This document shows, piece by piece, positions 43,101-53,205 of a stretch of 64,000 bases of DNA. The DNA is from Terebella lapidaria (lineage: Eukaryota; Annelida; Polychaeta; Terebellida; Terebellidae): NCBI GenBank assembly GCA_949152475.1, contig OX424561.1, forward strand, positions 434,001 to 498,000. Direction: 5' to 3'. Position 1 is the stretch's first letter, and each line of letters opens with the position of its first letter. The notes beneath the pieces are model-generated. The model searched no databases. It was not told the DNA's origin and saw only the letters and a program-made list of their open reading frames with translations. The position numbers and the translations under genes were made by a program.

Positions 43101-46100
43101 TAACAGAACAAGTACTTCAGGATCTGTAACAGAACAAGTACTTCATGATCTGTAACAGAACGCATACTTCATGAACTGTAACAGAACAAGTACTTCATGA
43201 ACTGTAACAGAACAAGTACTTCATGAACTGTAACAGAACAAGTACTTCAGGATCTGTAACAGAACAAGTACTTCAGGATCTGTAACAGAACAAGTACTTC
43301 AGGATCTGTAACAGAACAAGTACTTCATGATCTGTAACAGAACAAGTACTTCATGATCTGTAACAGAACAAGTACTTCAGGATCTGTAACAGAACAAGTA
43401 CTTCATGATTTGTAACAGAACGCATACTTCATGATCTGTAACAGAACAAGTACTTCATGATCTGTAACAGAACAAGTACTTCAGGATCTGTAACAGAACA
43501 AGTACTTCAGGATCTGTAACAGAACAAGTACTTCATGATCTGTAACAGAACGCATACTTCATGATCTGTAACAGAACAAGTACTTCAGGATCTGTAACAG
43601 AACAAGTACTTCATGATCTGTAACAGAACAAGTACTTCATGATCTGTAACAGAACAAGTACTTCATGATCTGTAACAGAACGCATACTTCATGATCTGTA
43701 ACAGAACAAGTACTTCATGATCTGTAACAGAACAAGTACTTCATGATCTGTAACAGAACAAGTACTTCATGATCTGTAACAGAACAAGTACTTCAGGATC
43801 TGTAACAGAACAAGTACTTCAGGATCTGTAACAGAACAAGTACTTCAGGATCTGTAACAGAACAAGTACTTCATGATCTGTAACAGAACAAGTACTTCAT
43901 GAACTGTAACAGAACAAGTACTTCATGAACTGTAACAGAACGCATACTTCATGATCTGTAACAGAACAAGTACTTCATGATCTGTAACAGAACGCATACT
44001 TCAGGATCTGTAACAGAACAAATACTTCAGGATCTGTAACAGAACAAGTACTTCAGGATCTGTAACAGAACAAGTACTTCAGGATCTGTAACAGAACAAG
44101 TACTTCAGGATCTGTAACAGAACGCATACTTCATGATCTGTAACAGAACAAGTACTTCATGATCTGTAACAGAACGCATACTTCAGGATCTGTAACAGAA
44201 CAAGTACTTCATGATCTGTAACAGAACGCATACTTCAGGATCTGTAACAGAACGCATACTTCATGATCTGTAACAGAACGCATACTTCATGAACTGTAAC
44301 AGAACAAGTACTTCATGAACTGTAACAGAACAAGTACTTCATGAACTGTAACAGAACGCATACTTCATGATCTGTAACAGAACAAGTACTTCATGATCTG
44401 TAACAGAACGCATACTTCAGGATCTGTAACAGAACGCATACTTCATGATCTGTAACAGAACGCATACTTCATGAACTGTAACAGAACAAGTACTTCATGA
44501 TCTGTAACAGAACGCATACTTCATGATCTGTAACAGAACAAGTACTTCATGATCTGTAACAGAACAAGTACTTCATGATCTGTAACAGAACGCATACTTC
44601 ATGATCTGTAACAGAACGCATACTTCAGGATCTGTAACAGAACGCATACTTCATGATCTGTAACAGAACGCATACTTCAGGATCTGTAACAGAACGCATA
44701 CTTCAGGATCTGTAACAGAACAAGTACTTCATGAACTGTAACAGAACGCATACTTCATGATCTGTAACAGAACGCATACTTCAGGATCTGTAACAGAACG
44801 CATACTTCATGATCTGTAACAGAACGCATACTTCATGATCTGTAACAGAACGCATACTTCAGGATCTGTAACAGAACGCATACTTCATGATCTGTAACAG
44901 AACAAGTACTTCAGGATCTGTAACAGAACAAGTACTTCATGATCTGTAACAGAACAAGTACTTCATGATCTGTAACAGAACAAGTACTTCAGGATCTGTA
45001 ACAGAACGCGTACTTCAGGATCTGTAGCAGAACGCATACTTCATGATCTGTAACAGAACAAGTACTTCAGGATCTGTAACAGAACAAGTACTTCATGATC
45101 TGTAACAGAACGCATACTTCATGATCTGTAACAGAACAGGTACTTCATGATCTGTAACAGAACAAGTACTTCATGATCTGTAACAGAACGCATACTTCAG
45201 GATCTGTAACAGAACAAGTACTTCATGATCTGTAACAGAACGCATACTTCAGGATCTGTAACAGAACAAGTACTTCATGATCTGTAACAGAACGCATACT
45301 TCATGAACTGTAACAGAACAAGTACTTCATGAACTGTAACAGAACAAGTACTTCATGAACTGTAACAGAACAAGTACTTCATGAACTGTAACAGAACGCA
45401 TACTTCATGATCTGTAACAGAACAAGTACTTCATGATCTGTAACAGAACAAGTACTTCAGGATCTGTAACAGAACGCATACTTCATGATTTGTAACAGAA
45501 CAAATACTTCATGATCTGTAACAGAACGCGTACTTCATGAACTGTAACAGAACGCGTACTTCATGATCTGTAACAGAACAAGTACTTCATGATCTGTAAC
45601 AGAACGCATACTTCAGGATCTGTAACAGAACGCATACTTCAGGATCTGTAACAGAACGCGTACTTCATGAACTGTAACAGAACAAGTACTTCATGAACTG
45701 TAACAGAACGCATACTTCATGATCTGTAACAGAACAAGTACTTCATGATCTGTAACAGAACGCGTACTTCATGATCTGTAACAGAACGCATACTTCATGA
45801 TCTGTAACAGAACGCGTACTTCATGAACTGTAACAGAACAAGTACTTCATGAACTGTAACAGAACGCATACTTCATGATCTGTAACAGAACAAGTACTTC
45901 ATGATCTGTAAGAGAACGCGTACTTCATGATCTGTAACAGAACAAGTACTTCATGATCTGTAACAGAACAAGTACTTCATGATCTGTAACAGAACGCATA
46001 CTTCAGGATCTGTAACAGAACGCATACTTCATGAACTGTAACAGAACGCATACTTCATGATCTGTAACAGAATGCATACTTCAGGATCTGTAACAGAACG

Positions 46101-49100
46101 CATACTTCAGGATCTGTAACAGAACAAGTACTTCATGATCTGTAACAGAACAAGTACTTCATGATCTGTAAGAGAACGCGTACTTCATGATCTGTAACAG
46201 AACAAGTACTTCATGATCTGTAACAGAACAAGTACTTCATGATCTGTAACAGAACGCATACTTCAGGATCTGTAACAGAACGCATACTTCAGGATCTGTA
46301 ACAGAACAAGTACTTCATGATCTGTAACAGAACGCATACTTCAGGATCTGTAACAGAACGCATACTTCAGGATCTGTAACAGAACGCATACTTCATGAAC
46401 TGTAACAGAACAAGTACTTCATGATCTGTAACAGAACAAGTACTTCATGATCTGTAACAGAACGCATACTTCAGGATCTGTAACAGAACGCATACTTCAG
46501 GATCTGTAACAGAACACATACTTCATGAACTGTAACAGAACAAGTACTTCATGATCTGTAACAGAACGCATACTTCAGGATCTGTAACAGAACAAGTACT
46601 TCATGATCTGTAACAGAACGCATACTTCAGGATCTGTAACAGAACAAGTACTTCATGATCTGTAACAGAACGCATACTTCAGGATCTGTAACAGAACAAG
46701 TACTTCATGATCTGTAACAGAACAAGTACTTCATGATCTGTAACAGAACGCATACTTCATGATCTGTAACAGAACGCATACTTCAGGATCTGTAACAGAA
46801 CAAGTACTTCATGATCTGTAACAGAACGCATACTTCAGGATCTGTAACAGAACGCATACTTCAGGATCTGTAACAGAACAAGTACTTCATGATCTGTAAC
46901 AGAACGCATACTTCAGGATCTGTAACAGAACGCATACTTCAGGATCTGTAACAGAACTCATACTTCATGATCTGTAACAGAACAAGTACTTCATGATCTG
47001 TAACAGAACGCATACTTCAGGATCTGTAACAGAACAAGAACTTCATGATCTGTAACAGAACAAGTACTTCATGATCTGTAACAGAACGCATACTTCAGGA
47101 TCTGTAACAGAACGCGTACTTCATGATCTGTAACAGAACAAATACTTCATGAACTGTAACAGAACGCATACTTCAGGATCTGTAACAGAACGCGTACTTC
47201 ATGATCTGTAACAGAACAAGTACTTCATGATCTGTAACAGAACAAGTACTTCAGGATCTGTAACAGAACGCATACTTCATGATCTGTAACAGAATGCATA
47301 CTTCAGGATCTGTAACAGAACAAGTACTTCATGATCTGTAACAGAACGCATACTTCATGATTTGTAACAGAACAAGTACTTCATGATCTGTAACAGAACG
47401 CGTACTTCATGATTTGTAACAGAACGCATACTTCATGATTTGTAACAGAACGCATACTTCAGGATCTGTAACAGAACGCATACTTCAGGATCTGTAACAG
47501 AATGCGTACTTCATGATTTGTAACAGAACGCATACTTCATGATTTGTAACAGAACGCATACTTCAGGATCTGTAACAGAACGCATACTTCAGGATCTGTA
47601 ACAGAACGCATACTTCAGGATCTGTAACAGAACGCATACTTCATGATCTGTAACAGAACGCGTACTTCATGATCTGTAACAGAACAAGTACTTCATGATC
47701 TGTAACAGAACAAGTACTTCAGGATCTGTAACAGAACGCGTACTTCATGATCTGTAACAGAATGCATACTTCAGGATCTGTAACAGAACGCGTACTTCAT
47801 GATCTGTAACAGAACGCATACTTCAGGATCTGTAACGGAACGCATACTTCAGGATCTGTAACAGAACGCGTACTTCATGATCTGTAACAGAATGCATACT
47901 TCAGGATCTGTAACAGAACGCGTACTTCATGATCTGTAACAGAACGCATACTTCATGATCTGTAACAGAACGCATACTTCAGGATCTGTAACAGAACGCG
48001 TACTTCATGATCTGTAACAGAACGCATACTTCAGGATCTGTAACGGAACGCATACTTCAGGATCTGTAACAGAACGCGTACTTCATGAACTGTAACAGAA
48101 CGCATACTTCAGGATCTGTAACAGAACGCGTACTTCATGAACTGTAACAGAACGCATACTTCATGATCTGTAACAGAATGCATACTTCATGATTTGTAAC
48201 AGAACGCATACTTCAGGATCTGTAACAGAACGCATACTTCAGGATCTGTAACAGAACAAATACTTCATGAACTGTAACAGAACGCATACTTCAGGATCTG
48301 TAACAGAACGCATACTTCATGAACTGTAACAGAACGCATACTTCATGATCGGTTAAGGAACACGTACTTCATGATCTGTAACAGGTACTTCATAATCTGT
48401 TACTATGGTGACATAATGTTGTTACAAATGCTTTATTCTCTTTACTATATATTTGAATGACCTTGTTTTTGATCTGTTTGGGAGTGTCTGTCAGGTAGAT
48501 AGACGAGGCCGCGACACTGCCGCTCATTTTGGTCTGTGCGCCCAGCAAGGACGGGATGAAGGAGGAATGGATGAGAGCAGGCTTCATGTAACCAAGTCTG
48601 GGGGCGACATCGCGTGTCATACGGAAGTACGGGTCCTGAAACACGAGAGGGCACACAAGGATCATACACAGGAAGCGTACAGGTATCACACACAGGCAGT
48701 TCACAGTACCAGAGCAGTATATAATACTATACAAATCCTAATTGTAAGGACTGTGTTTGTTCTCACCTGGTCGATGGCGCAAGGAATAAGGCATGGGATA
48801 TCTTTACGGCCATTGAATATCTGCGGGAACGCTACACTGAACGACGGCGTGGCCTGAATCGCAGGAAAGCTGATTTTGCCAATACAGTCTGTGTCTTGAA
48901 AACCAAAGATCCCACGCGCCTGATTGAATGTTACACACTTCTGGACCCGACACATTGTGGTGTAGAATGCTCGCGACTGGCTGGAACGAACAAGACAAAT
49001 TACAACCTTTCAGCATTTAAAATTCACAACTTTAGCAAAGATTTAAAGATTTATGATTTGCAACAAATATAACTGACATGTAATCATTTACTGTACTAGG

Positions 49101-52100
49101 AAAAACTAAGAAACCTGATGTAATCAGTGTCAGCAAACACAAAAGTCTTGTTGATATCTAAGCCACATGCGATGATGTCTTTGGTGTTCTCTATCGCAAG
49201 ACGTTGAACTTCTTCTATAGACAGATCTTTCCACAGGAATTTCTCATCATCAGTTAACTGCACAATCAATGGAACATTAAATGTCTCCTGCAACCACCTG
49301 TGTGAAAACAAAGCAACAAATTTAGAGTTCTCTCCTTCACAATCAATGCAGTTAATCTGATCGAGTTATCGTGATGGTACGTCCACAAAGTAATTATTGA
49401 CCAATAGTATTGATATCAGCAGCCACTGTACACTTGGTGAATATGAATGGAATCATATAAAACGCACTTGGTAAATATAAATGGAATGAGATGACCGAGA
49501 TGCATAGCGTCAGAGGATGGCCCACGACCAGTATATAGGAAAAACGGCTTCTTCTGTTCATACAGGTCCAGGATCAAATTCATGTCTCTGAAGAAAATAT
49601 TGAACATATTGAAGATTGATCTGCCCACAAGATGCTGGTATCATGTAGTTTTGTTTGAGTGTGGATCATCACAAGTGATGTATGGGGCAAAGTGATTACC
49701 TGTGAGAGAAAAATATGCCTCGCTTGAGAAGGTGGTGGGCAGGTTTGCCCGACACCCTCTCTATTCTCTCAATCAGGGCGCTGTCTACCTTGCTGCTGCC
49801 AAACTTTGCTGTGAAAAAAAAGAGAAAAACAATGCCATATTTAGTTATGTCACTATAATATGATAATGGTTTGGAATATTTTTTATGCCATATGTCATAA
49901 AATCACAGGCTCATATTATTTTCTTCAATGGGGCATGTTCAGTAATATGTGCAATCGCCAGCTGGCAGCAATGTTTTACGAGGTGAATATGACGTCATTA
50001 TTCTGTTTTTCGGGCGTTATCAATAAAATTAATTTTACCTCCATAAATCATGTCATTGTTGACTACAAACGATATCTGTTGGTGATTTGTGGGGCTTCAA
50101 CGAGTACAAAATTACCGGTAAGTGGTTACTCTTCCAAAAATATAGAGCTAAATATTGTCCAAAATAACACCAATTATTTTCGCATTTTACCAAATAAAAT
50201 CTCATTGTCAAAAACGGGTCAAACTCCCGCCTAAAATTGACACTACTAAAGTATAAGTCATTTTCACATGAAAATATACAAAACTAGACGTCAAGGCCTA
50301 AAGATGCCTTGGAGGCATTTCGGTGTGATGATTAATTTATAATATATACTAGATATCGACGAAAATGAAAAATGTCGACTCCGTCATCCATAATACATAT
50401 AAGACTAATGTCATCCATAATACATATAAGATAAATGTTGTCTAGAGCGACGAGTCCGAAAATAACGTCCGTTTCGCTCTACGACGCACCGTTTCCGAGA
50501 TATCGACGAAAACGAAAAATGCCGACTCGGCAAAAAAATTTCAAGTCAAGATCAAAGTTCATCCATAATACCCCTTAGACATGTTTGTCTAGGGCGACGA
50601 GTCCGAAAATAACGTCCGTTTCGCTCTACGAAGCATCGTTTCCGAGATATCGACGAAAACGAGAAATGCCGACTCGGCAAAAAAATTTCGGGTCAAGGTC
50701 AAAGTTCATCCATAATACCCCTTAGACATGTTTGTCTAGGGCGACGAGTCCGAAAATAACGTCCGTTTCGCTCTACGACACACCGTTCACGAGATTTCGA
50801 CGAAAACGAGAAATGCCGACTCGGCAAAAAAATTTCGGGTCAAGGTCAAAGTTCATCCATAATACCCCTTAGACATGTTTGTCTAGGGCGACGAGTCCGA
50901 AAATAACGTCCTTTTCGCTCTTCGACACACCGTTTCCGAGATATCGACGAAAACGAAAAATGCCGACTCGCCAAAAAAATTTCGGGTCAAGGTCAAAGTT
51001 CATCCATAATACCCTTAAGACATGTTTGTCTAGGGCGACGAGTCCGAAAATAACGTCCGTTTCGCTCTACGAAGCACCGTTTCCGATCGACGAAAACGAA
51101 AAATGCCGACTCGGCAAAAAAATTTCGGGTCAAGGTCAAAGTTCATCAATAATACCCCTTAGACTTGTTTGTCTAGGGCGACGAGTCCAAAAATAACGTC
51201 CTATTCGCTCTACGACGCACCGTTTCCGAGATATCGACGAAAACGAAAAATGCCGACTCGCCAAAAAAATTTCGGGTCAAGGTCAAAGTTCATCAATAAT
51301 ACCCCTTAGACATGTTAGTATAGGGCGACGAGTCCGAAAATAACGTCCGTTTCGCTCTAGGACGCACTGTTTCCGATATATCGACGAAAACGTGTTAGTA
51401 TAGGGCGACGAGTCCGAAAATAACGTCCGTTTCGCTCTAGGACGCACCGTTTCCGATATATCGACGAAAACGAAAAATGCCGACTCGGCAAAAACATTTG
51501 GGGTCAAGGTCAAAGTTCATCCATAATACCCCTTAGACATGTTTGTCTAGGGCGACGAGTCCGAAAATAACGTCCGTTTCGCTCTACGACACACCGTTTC
51601 CGAGATATGCAGGATGCCTCAAGGATGACTCAGCAAAAAAATTTCGACCTCTAGGTCAAAGGTCGTTTGACGTATCGATCCCAAAATCAATAGGGTTCTT
51701 CCCTGTTGGTATATAAACCTCCGTGCAAAATTCTGCAACTATTGCCTGAATATTTTTCGAGTTATCGTCCGGAAACCAAGTTTCAAGATCAGCCTCGATT
51801 TCATCCTCAAGGACCTCACGGACCTCGGAGCCGGATCAAAAAAAATAATACACCCTAGAGATGTTTGTATAGGGCGACGAGTCCGAAAATAACGTCCGTT
51901 TCGCTCTACGATGCACGGTTTCTGAGATATGCAGGAAGCCTCAAGGATTAATCAGCAAAAAATTATTTCGACCTCTAGGTCAAAGGTCGTTTGACGGATC
52001 GATCCCAAAATCAATAGGGTTCTTCCCTGGTGGCATATGAACCTCCATGCAGAGTTCTGGAACTATTGCGTAAATATTTTTCCAGGTATCGTCCGGAAAC

Positions 52101-53205
52101 CAAGTCTCAAAATTAGCCTTGATTTCATCCTCACGGACCTCGGATCCGGCTCAAAAAGAATAGGGTTCTTCCACATATCATTTCTGACTTGTGGAAGTCT
52201 TTTTGGATCGAAGTGATAAATCACTTCAATTCTGTGTGTTTAGGTAAAAATTTGACTGATGAAGTGTTTGCAGCTGAATTACGAGGTTACAAAATAGGTT
52301 AACGATTAACTGGTTACAAAATCTGTTACAGTTGTACCGGTTATACACTCTGTGACCGAACCATAACCGAGTACTTGTACTTGTTGAACCGAGTACTTGT
52401 TGAAGCCTTAGTGATTTGGCGCCAAAAATTCACCCCGGCTATAGTCGGCGTCATTGGTCTGTGAGCGGTGGTTTTTCGGCGATTACTCCGTCAATATTTA
52501 AGATAATCCGATGGAGTTTTGACAGGTATGTTATCTCTGAACCGCCTAACTAAGAATGCATTTTCGAGAAGATTGGATGCGAAGCAAAAAAGTTGGCCTA
52601 TCTCGTCCATAGTAAAAATCTGGTGAAATCGGCAGTGGATCGCCCCCGATCGCCGTAGCATTTCTATAAATAACGTTTTGACGTTTTCCCATTTCGTTAT
52701 ATATAGGCCAAATAGACTAACTTTTTTGTTTACACAACAATCTCTCCAAAAATTTATACCCTATTAGGCGAGTATAAAATAACACTCTTGCCAAAATTTC
52801 ATCGAAATATACAAATTATTGACGGAGTAATCGCCGAAAAACCACCGCTCACAGACCAATGACGCCGACTATAGGATGTACAATAAACAATGTTGTGGAT
52901 TGCGCAAGCCTGCCCCCTGTTGAATGAATATAAGACCTGCCCCTTTCGCAGTGTTTCATTGTGGTCTATTTTATACAAGCTCACACTGTTACACAGGGGA
53001 TTGAGTGTCTAGTATAGGAATAGGCCTACCGATACTGGCTGGAGCATAACACACCTATCAATTTGTCGTAGTCAACACCTTTGGCGGACTTGCTCTCTAC
53101 AGTCCAGGGGTCGACGAAATCATCCCCATTTTCAACCGGCTGCTCGTCCGCGCGGTTCAGAGACAATTCGGCCAAGCCGTGAGCCGGGGTCTCACTTGTC
53201 GCCAT
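1006..53205 (-). CDS. WARS1: Tryptophanyl-tRNA synthetase, cytoplasmic (whole gene, 8 coding exons)
   Basis: Class I aminoacyl-tRNA synthetase that charges tRNA-Trp in the cytosol. Coding segments on the minus strand are 53205-53055, 49808-49700, 49587-49468, 49297-49115, 48980-48767, 48635-48462, 2417-2277 and 1164-1006. They sum to 1,251 nt, or 416 residues plus TAG, with every junction in phase. The eukaryote-specific DFVDPWTV segment is at residues 29-36, the HIGH-type motif HLGH at 116-119, and the KMSKS-type motif KMSGS from 295. The C-terminus ends RPRKLDFDY, against TPRKLSFDFQ in human. Length matches human mini-TrpRS; the N-terminal WHEP domain of full-length human TrpRS is absent from the coding exons seen. 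Introns 2-5 are 112-170 bp, but intron 6 is 46,044 bp because of a minisatellite. Exon limits come from splice sites plus alignment to the human protein from memory. Confidence 0.95.
1236..2252. repeat. 29-bp minisatellite in WARS1 intron 7
   Basis: About 35 head-to-tail copies of a 29-bp unit containing ATGACTAAAGTGTTCATC and CAACGACT. Variation is limited: ATGAC versus CCACC, TTCATC versus TTCCTC, AACGAC versus AATGAC, and one unit missing two bases near 1541. The array fills about 91% of the 1,112-bp intron. It stops about 24 bp from the exon 7 donor and about 70 bp from the exon 8 acceptor. It shows no similarity to the 26-bp unit. Confidence 0.97.
2277..2417 (-). CDS. WARS1: WARS1 coding exon 7, source of the 26-bp satellite unit
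   Basis: 47 codons in phase 0 at both ends: [18 protein letters not shown], then the conserved [17 protein letters not shown]. The acceptor is CTGTTACAG, read from 2426 to 2418, and the donor is CGG|GTAATG. The first 17 bases of the exon (2417-2401) plus the 9 intron bases before them (2426-2418) form the first unit of the 46-kb array, so the working splice site is itself a satellite unit. On the donor side, about 24 bp separate the exon from a 29-bp minisatellite. Confidence 0.93.
2401..48403. repeat. 26-bp minisatellite, about 1,770 copies, made of the WARS1 intron 6/exon 7 splice junction
   Basis: A continuous 46-kb head-to-tail array. On the minus (WARS1) strand each unit reads CTGTTACAG, then ATCATGAAG, then TATGCGTT: the 3' splice site and the first 17 bases of exon 7. 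The first unit (2401-2426) is the genuine junction. Variation is mostly at a few positions on the plus strand: AACGCAT, AACGCGT, AACAAGT or AACAGGT; TTCATG or TTCAGG; GATCTGT, GAACTGT or GATTTGT. Rare length variants occur: one-base deletions at 12444, 15485 and 35998, and a short unit near 5997. The far end (48345-48403) decays into degenerate units. No long open frame exists because 26 is not a multiple of 3 and units contain TGA. Confidence 0.98.
12400..17500. repeat. Block-duplicated segment inside the 26-bp array
   Basis: Rare variants recur in the same order: a one-base-deleted unit at 12444 and 15485 (3,041 bp apart, 117 units with one 25-mer), TACTCCATG units near 12774, 12904, 15920 and 16050, and paired TAACGGAACG units near 13907-13937 and 17025-17055. 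A third copy of the whole series lies at about 35.3-37.6 kb. This shows array growth by duplication of blocks of 100 or more units. Confidence 0.85.
48404..48461. other. Unique remnant of WARS1 intron 6
   Basis: The only non-repetitive part of intron 6: 58 bp between the degenerate end of the array and the exon 6 donor, AT-rich, with no recognisable element. Confidence 0.8.
48462..48635 (-). CDS. WARS1: WARS1 coding exon 6 with the KMS loop
   Basis: Acceptor GTGTTTCAG, then [16 protein letters not shown], the ATP-binding loop TKMSGS (KMSAS in human), IYLTDT and ending KQIKNK. The donor is AAG|GTCATT, which lacks the usual purine at +3 and G at +5 and is the weakest donor of the gene. Joining to exon 7 here gives KNK-IMKYAF, the same length as human KTK-VNKHAF; no other nearby donor keeps the frame. 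Only 58 bp of unique intron separate this exon from the 26-bp array. Confidence 0.92.
48767..48980 (-). CDS. WARS1: WARS1 coding exon 5
   Basis: Acceptor TTCCAG, then QSRAFYTTM, the [12 protein letters not shown] segment, [15 protein letters not shown] and CLIPCAIDQ, with donor CAG|GTGAGA. It matches human [20 protein letters not shown] and CLIPCAIDQ closely. This is the core of the catalytic domain around the tryptophan pocket. Confidence 0.95.
49115..49297 (-). CDS. WARS1: WARS1 coding exon 4
   Basis: Acceptor TTTTCACACAG. Encodes [20 protein letters not shown], then the LWKDLS and [20 protein letters not shown] segments of the catalytic domain, with donor AG|GTTTCT. TDDEK and DIIACG are identical to human. 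The split codons give Lys127 and Ser188. Confidence 0.94.
49468..49587 (-). CDS. WARS1: WARS1 coding exon 3 with the HIGH motif
   Basis: Acceptor TTCTTCAG. Encodes [26 protein letters not shown] and LIPFIFT, with donor AA|GTGCGT. This is the ATP-binding start of the Rossmann fold: HLGH is the class I HIGH signature, and TGRGPSS precedes it as in human TGRGPSSEAMHVGH. Confidence 0.95.
49700..49808 (-). CDS. WARS1: WARS1 coding exon 2 (residues 51-87)
   Basis: Acceptor TTTTCACAG, then [18 protein letters not shown] and on to [10 protein letters not shown], then donor AG|GTAATC. It matches human RFGSSKIDKELINRIERA through RGIFFSHR in register. The split codons at both ends complete Ala51 and Arg87. 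Confidence 0.92.
49809..50351. other. WARS1 intron 1, unique part
   Basis: AT-rich intronic DNA next to the exon 2 acceptor. A 124-codon open frame at 49860-50234 on the plus strand shows no recognisable domain and no codon pattern I would trust. I see nothing else here. Confidence 0.6.
50352..51620. repeat. 147-bp tandem repeat in WARS1 intron 1
   Basis: About eight copies, some partial. The landmark ATGTTTGTCTAGGGCGACGA starts at 50581, 50728, 50875 and 51022 (147 bp spacing), then near 51165, 51312, 51392 (a truncated copy) and 51540. Each full unit carries CGAAAATAACGTCCGTTTCG, GAGATATCGACGAAAACG and AGGTCAAAGTTCA. Copies are not identical, so it is older than the 26-bp array. Its left edge (50352-50450) is degenerate. 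Confidence 0.92.
51540..52165. repeat. 322-bp composite tandem duplication
   Basis: Two diverged copies, starting near 51540 and 51862. Each consists of the head of the 147-bp unit followed by about 175 bp of extra sequence (AGGTCAAAGGTCGTTTGACG, CAATAGGGTTCTTCCCTG, TATCGTCCGGAAACCAAG, GATTTCATCCTCA). It suggests the 147-bp unit derives from a longer dispersed repeat. A third trace of the tail, ATAGGGTTCTTCC, is near 52162. Confidence 0.8.
52166..52438. other. WARS1 intron 1, unassigned
   Basis: Intronic DNA with short internal repetitions (GTTACAAAAT, ACCGAGTACTTGT twice near 52360-52400). No gene or recognisable complete element. Confidence 0.5.
52439..52874. mobile_element. 436-bp MITE with terminal inverted repeats of about 57 bp
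   Basis: The left end starts CTATAGTCGGCGTCATTGG and continues through GAGCGGTGGTTTTTCGGCG and GATTACTCCGTCAAT. The right end (about 52818-52874) is its near-perfect reverse complement. There is no coding capacity. The nearly identical arms suggest a recent insertion. The exact target duplication is unclear because the TATA at each edge is palindromic; a TA-type target is possible. It lies within WARS1 intron 1. Confidence 0.9.
52875..53054. other. WARS1 intron 1, proximal part
   Basis: Unique DNA leading to the exon 1 donor (GTGTGT). Nothing recognisable. Confidence 0.5.
53055..53205 (-). CDS. WARS1: WARS1 coding exon 1 (residues 1-50)
   Basis: Encodes the 50-residue N-terminus from [10 protein letters not shown] to DYDKLI plus one base of codon 51. 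An in-frame TGA on the minus strand at 53241-53239 lies 11 codons upstream of the ATG, which supports this start if the leader is contiguous. The donor is ATAG|GTGTGT. The acidic DDFVDPWTV segment is shared with other eukaryotic TrpRSs; in human it forms a hairpin near the active site. No WHEP helix-turn-helix precedes it. Confidence 0.88.

Noticed and set aside
2401-48403. CRISPR-like array of short repeats
   Set aside because: There are no unique spacers; units are contiguous, and the setting is an intron of an animal gene.
2401-48403. Assembly artefact from a collapsed or inflated repeat
   Set aside because: It cannot be excluded for the exact length, but unit variants form ordered blocks with exact 26-bp register and the array joins both flanking exons correctly, which argues for a real array.
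2401-48403. Centromeric or telomeric satellite
   Set aside because: The unit matches the WARS1 splice junction and the array is confined within one intron.
48390-49016. Additional frames overlapping WARS1 exons 5 and 6 on both strands
   Set aside because: They are alternative-frame shadows of the conserved WARS1 coding sequence.
49860-50234. 124-codon plus-strand frame in WARS1 intron 1
   Set aside because: No similarity recognised; antisense to an intron, with composition like the surrounding intron.
50879-51513. 105- and 76-codon frames (plus and minus) in intron 1
   Set aside because: They repeat with the 147-bp tandem unit (a 49-codon period) and are products of the repeat.
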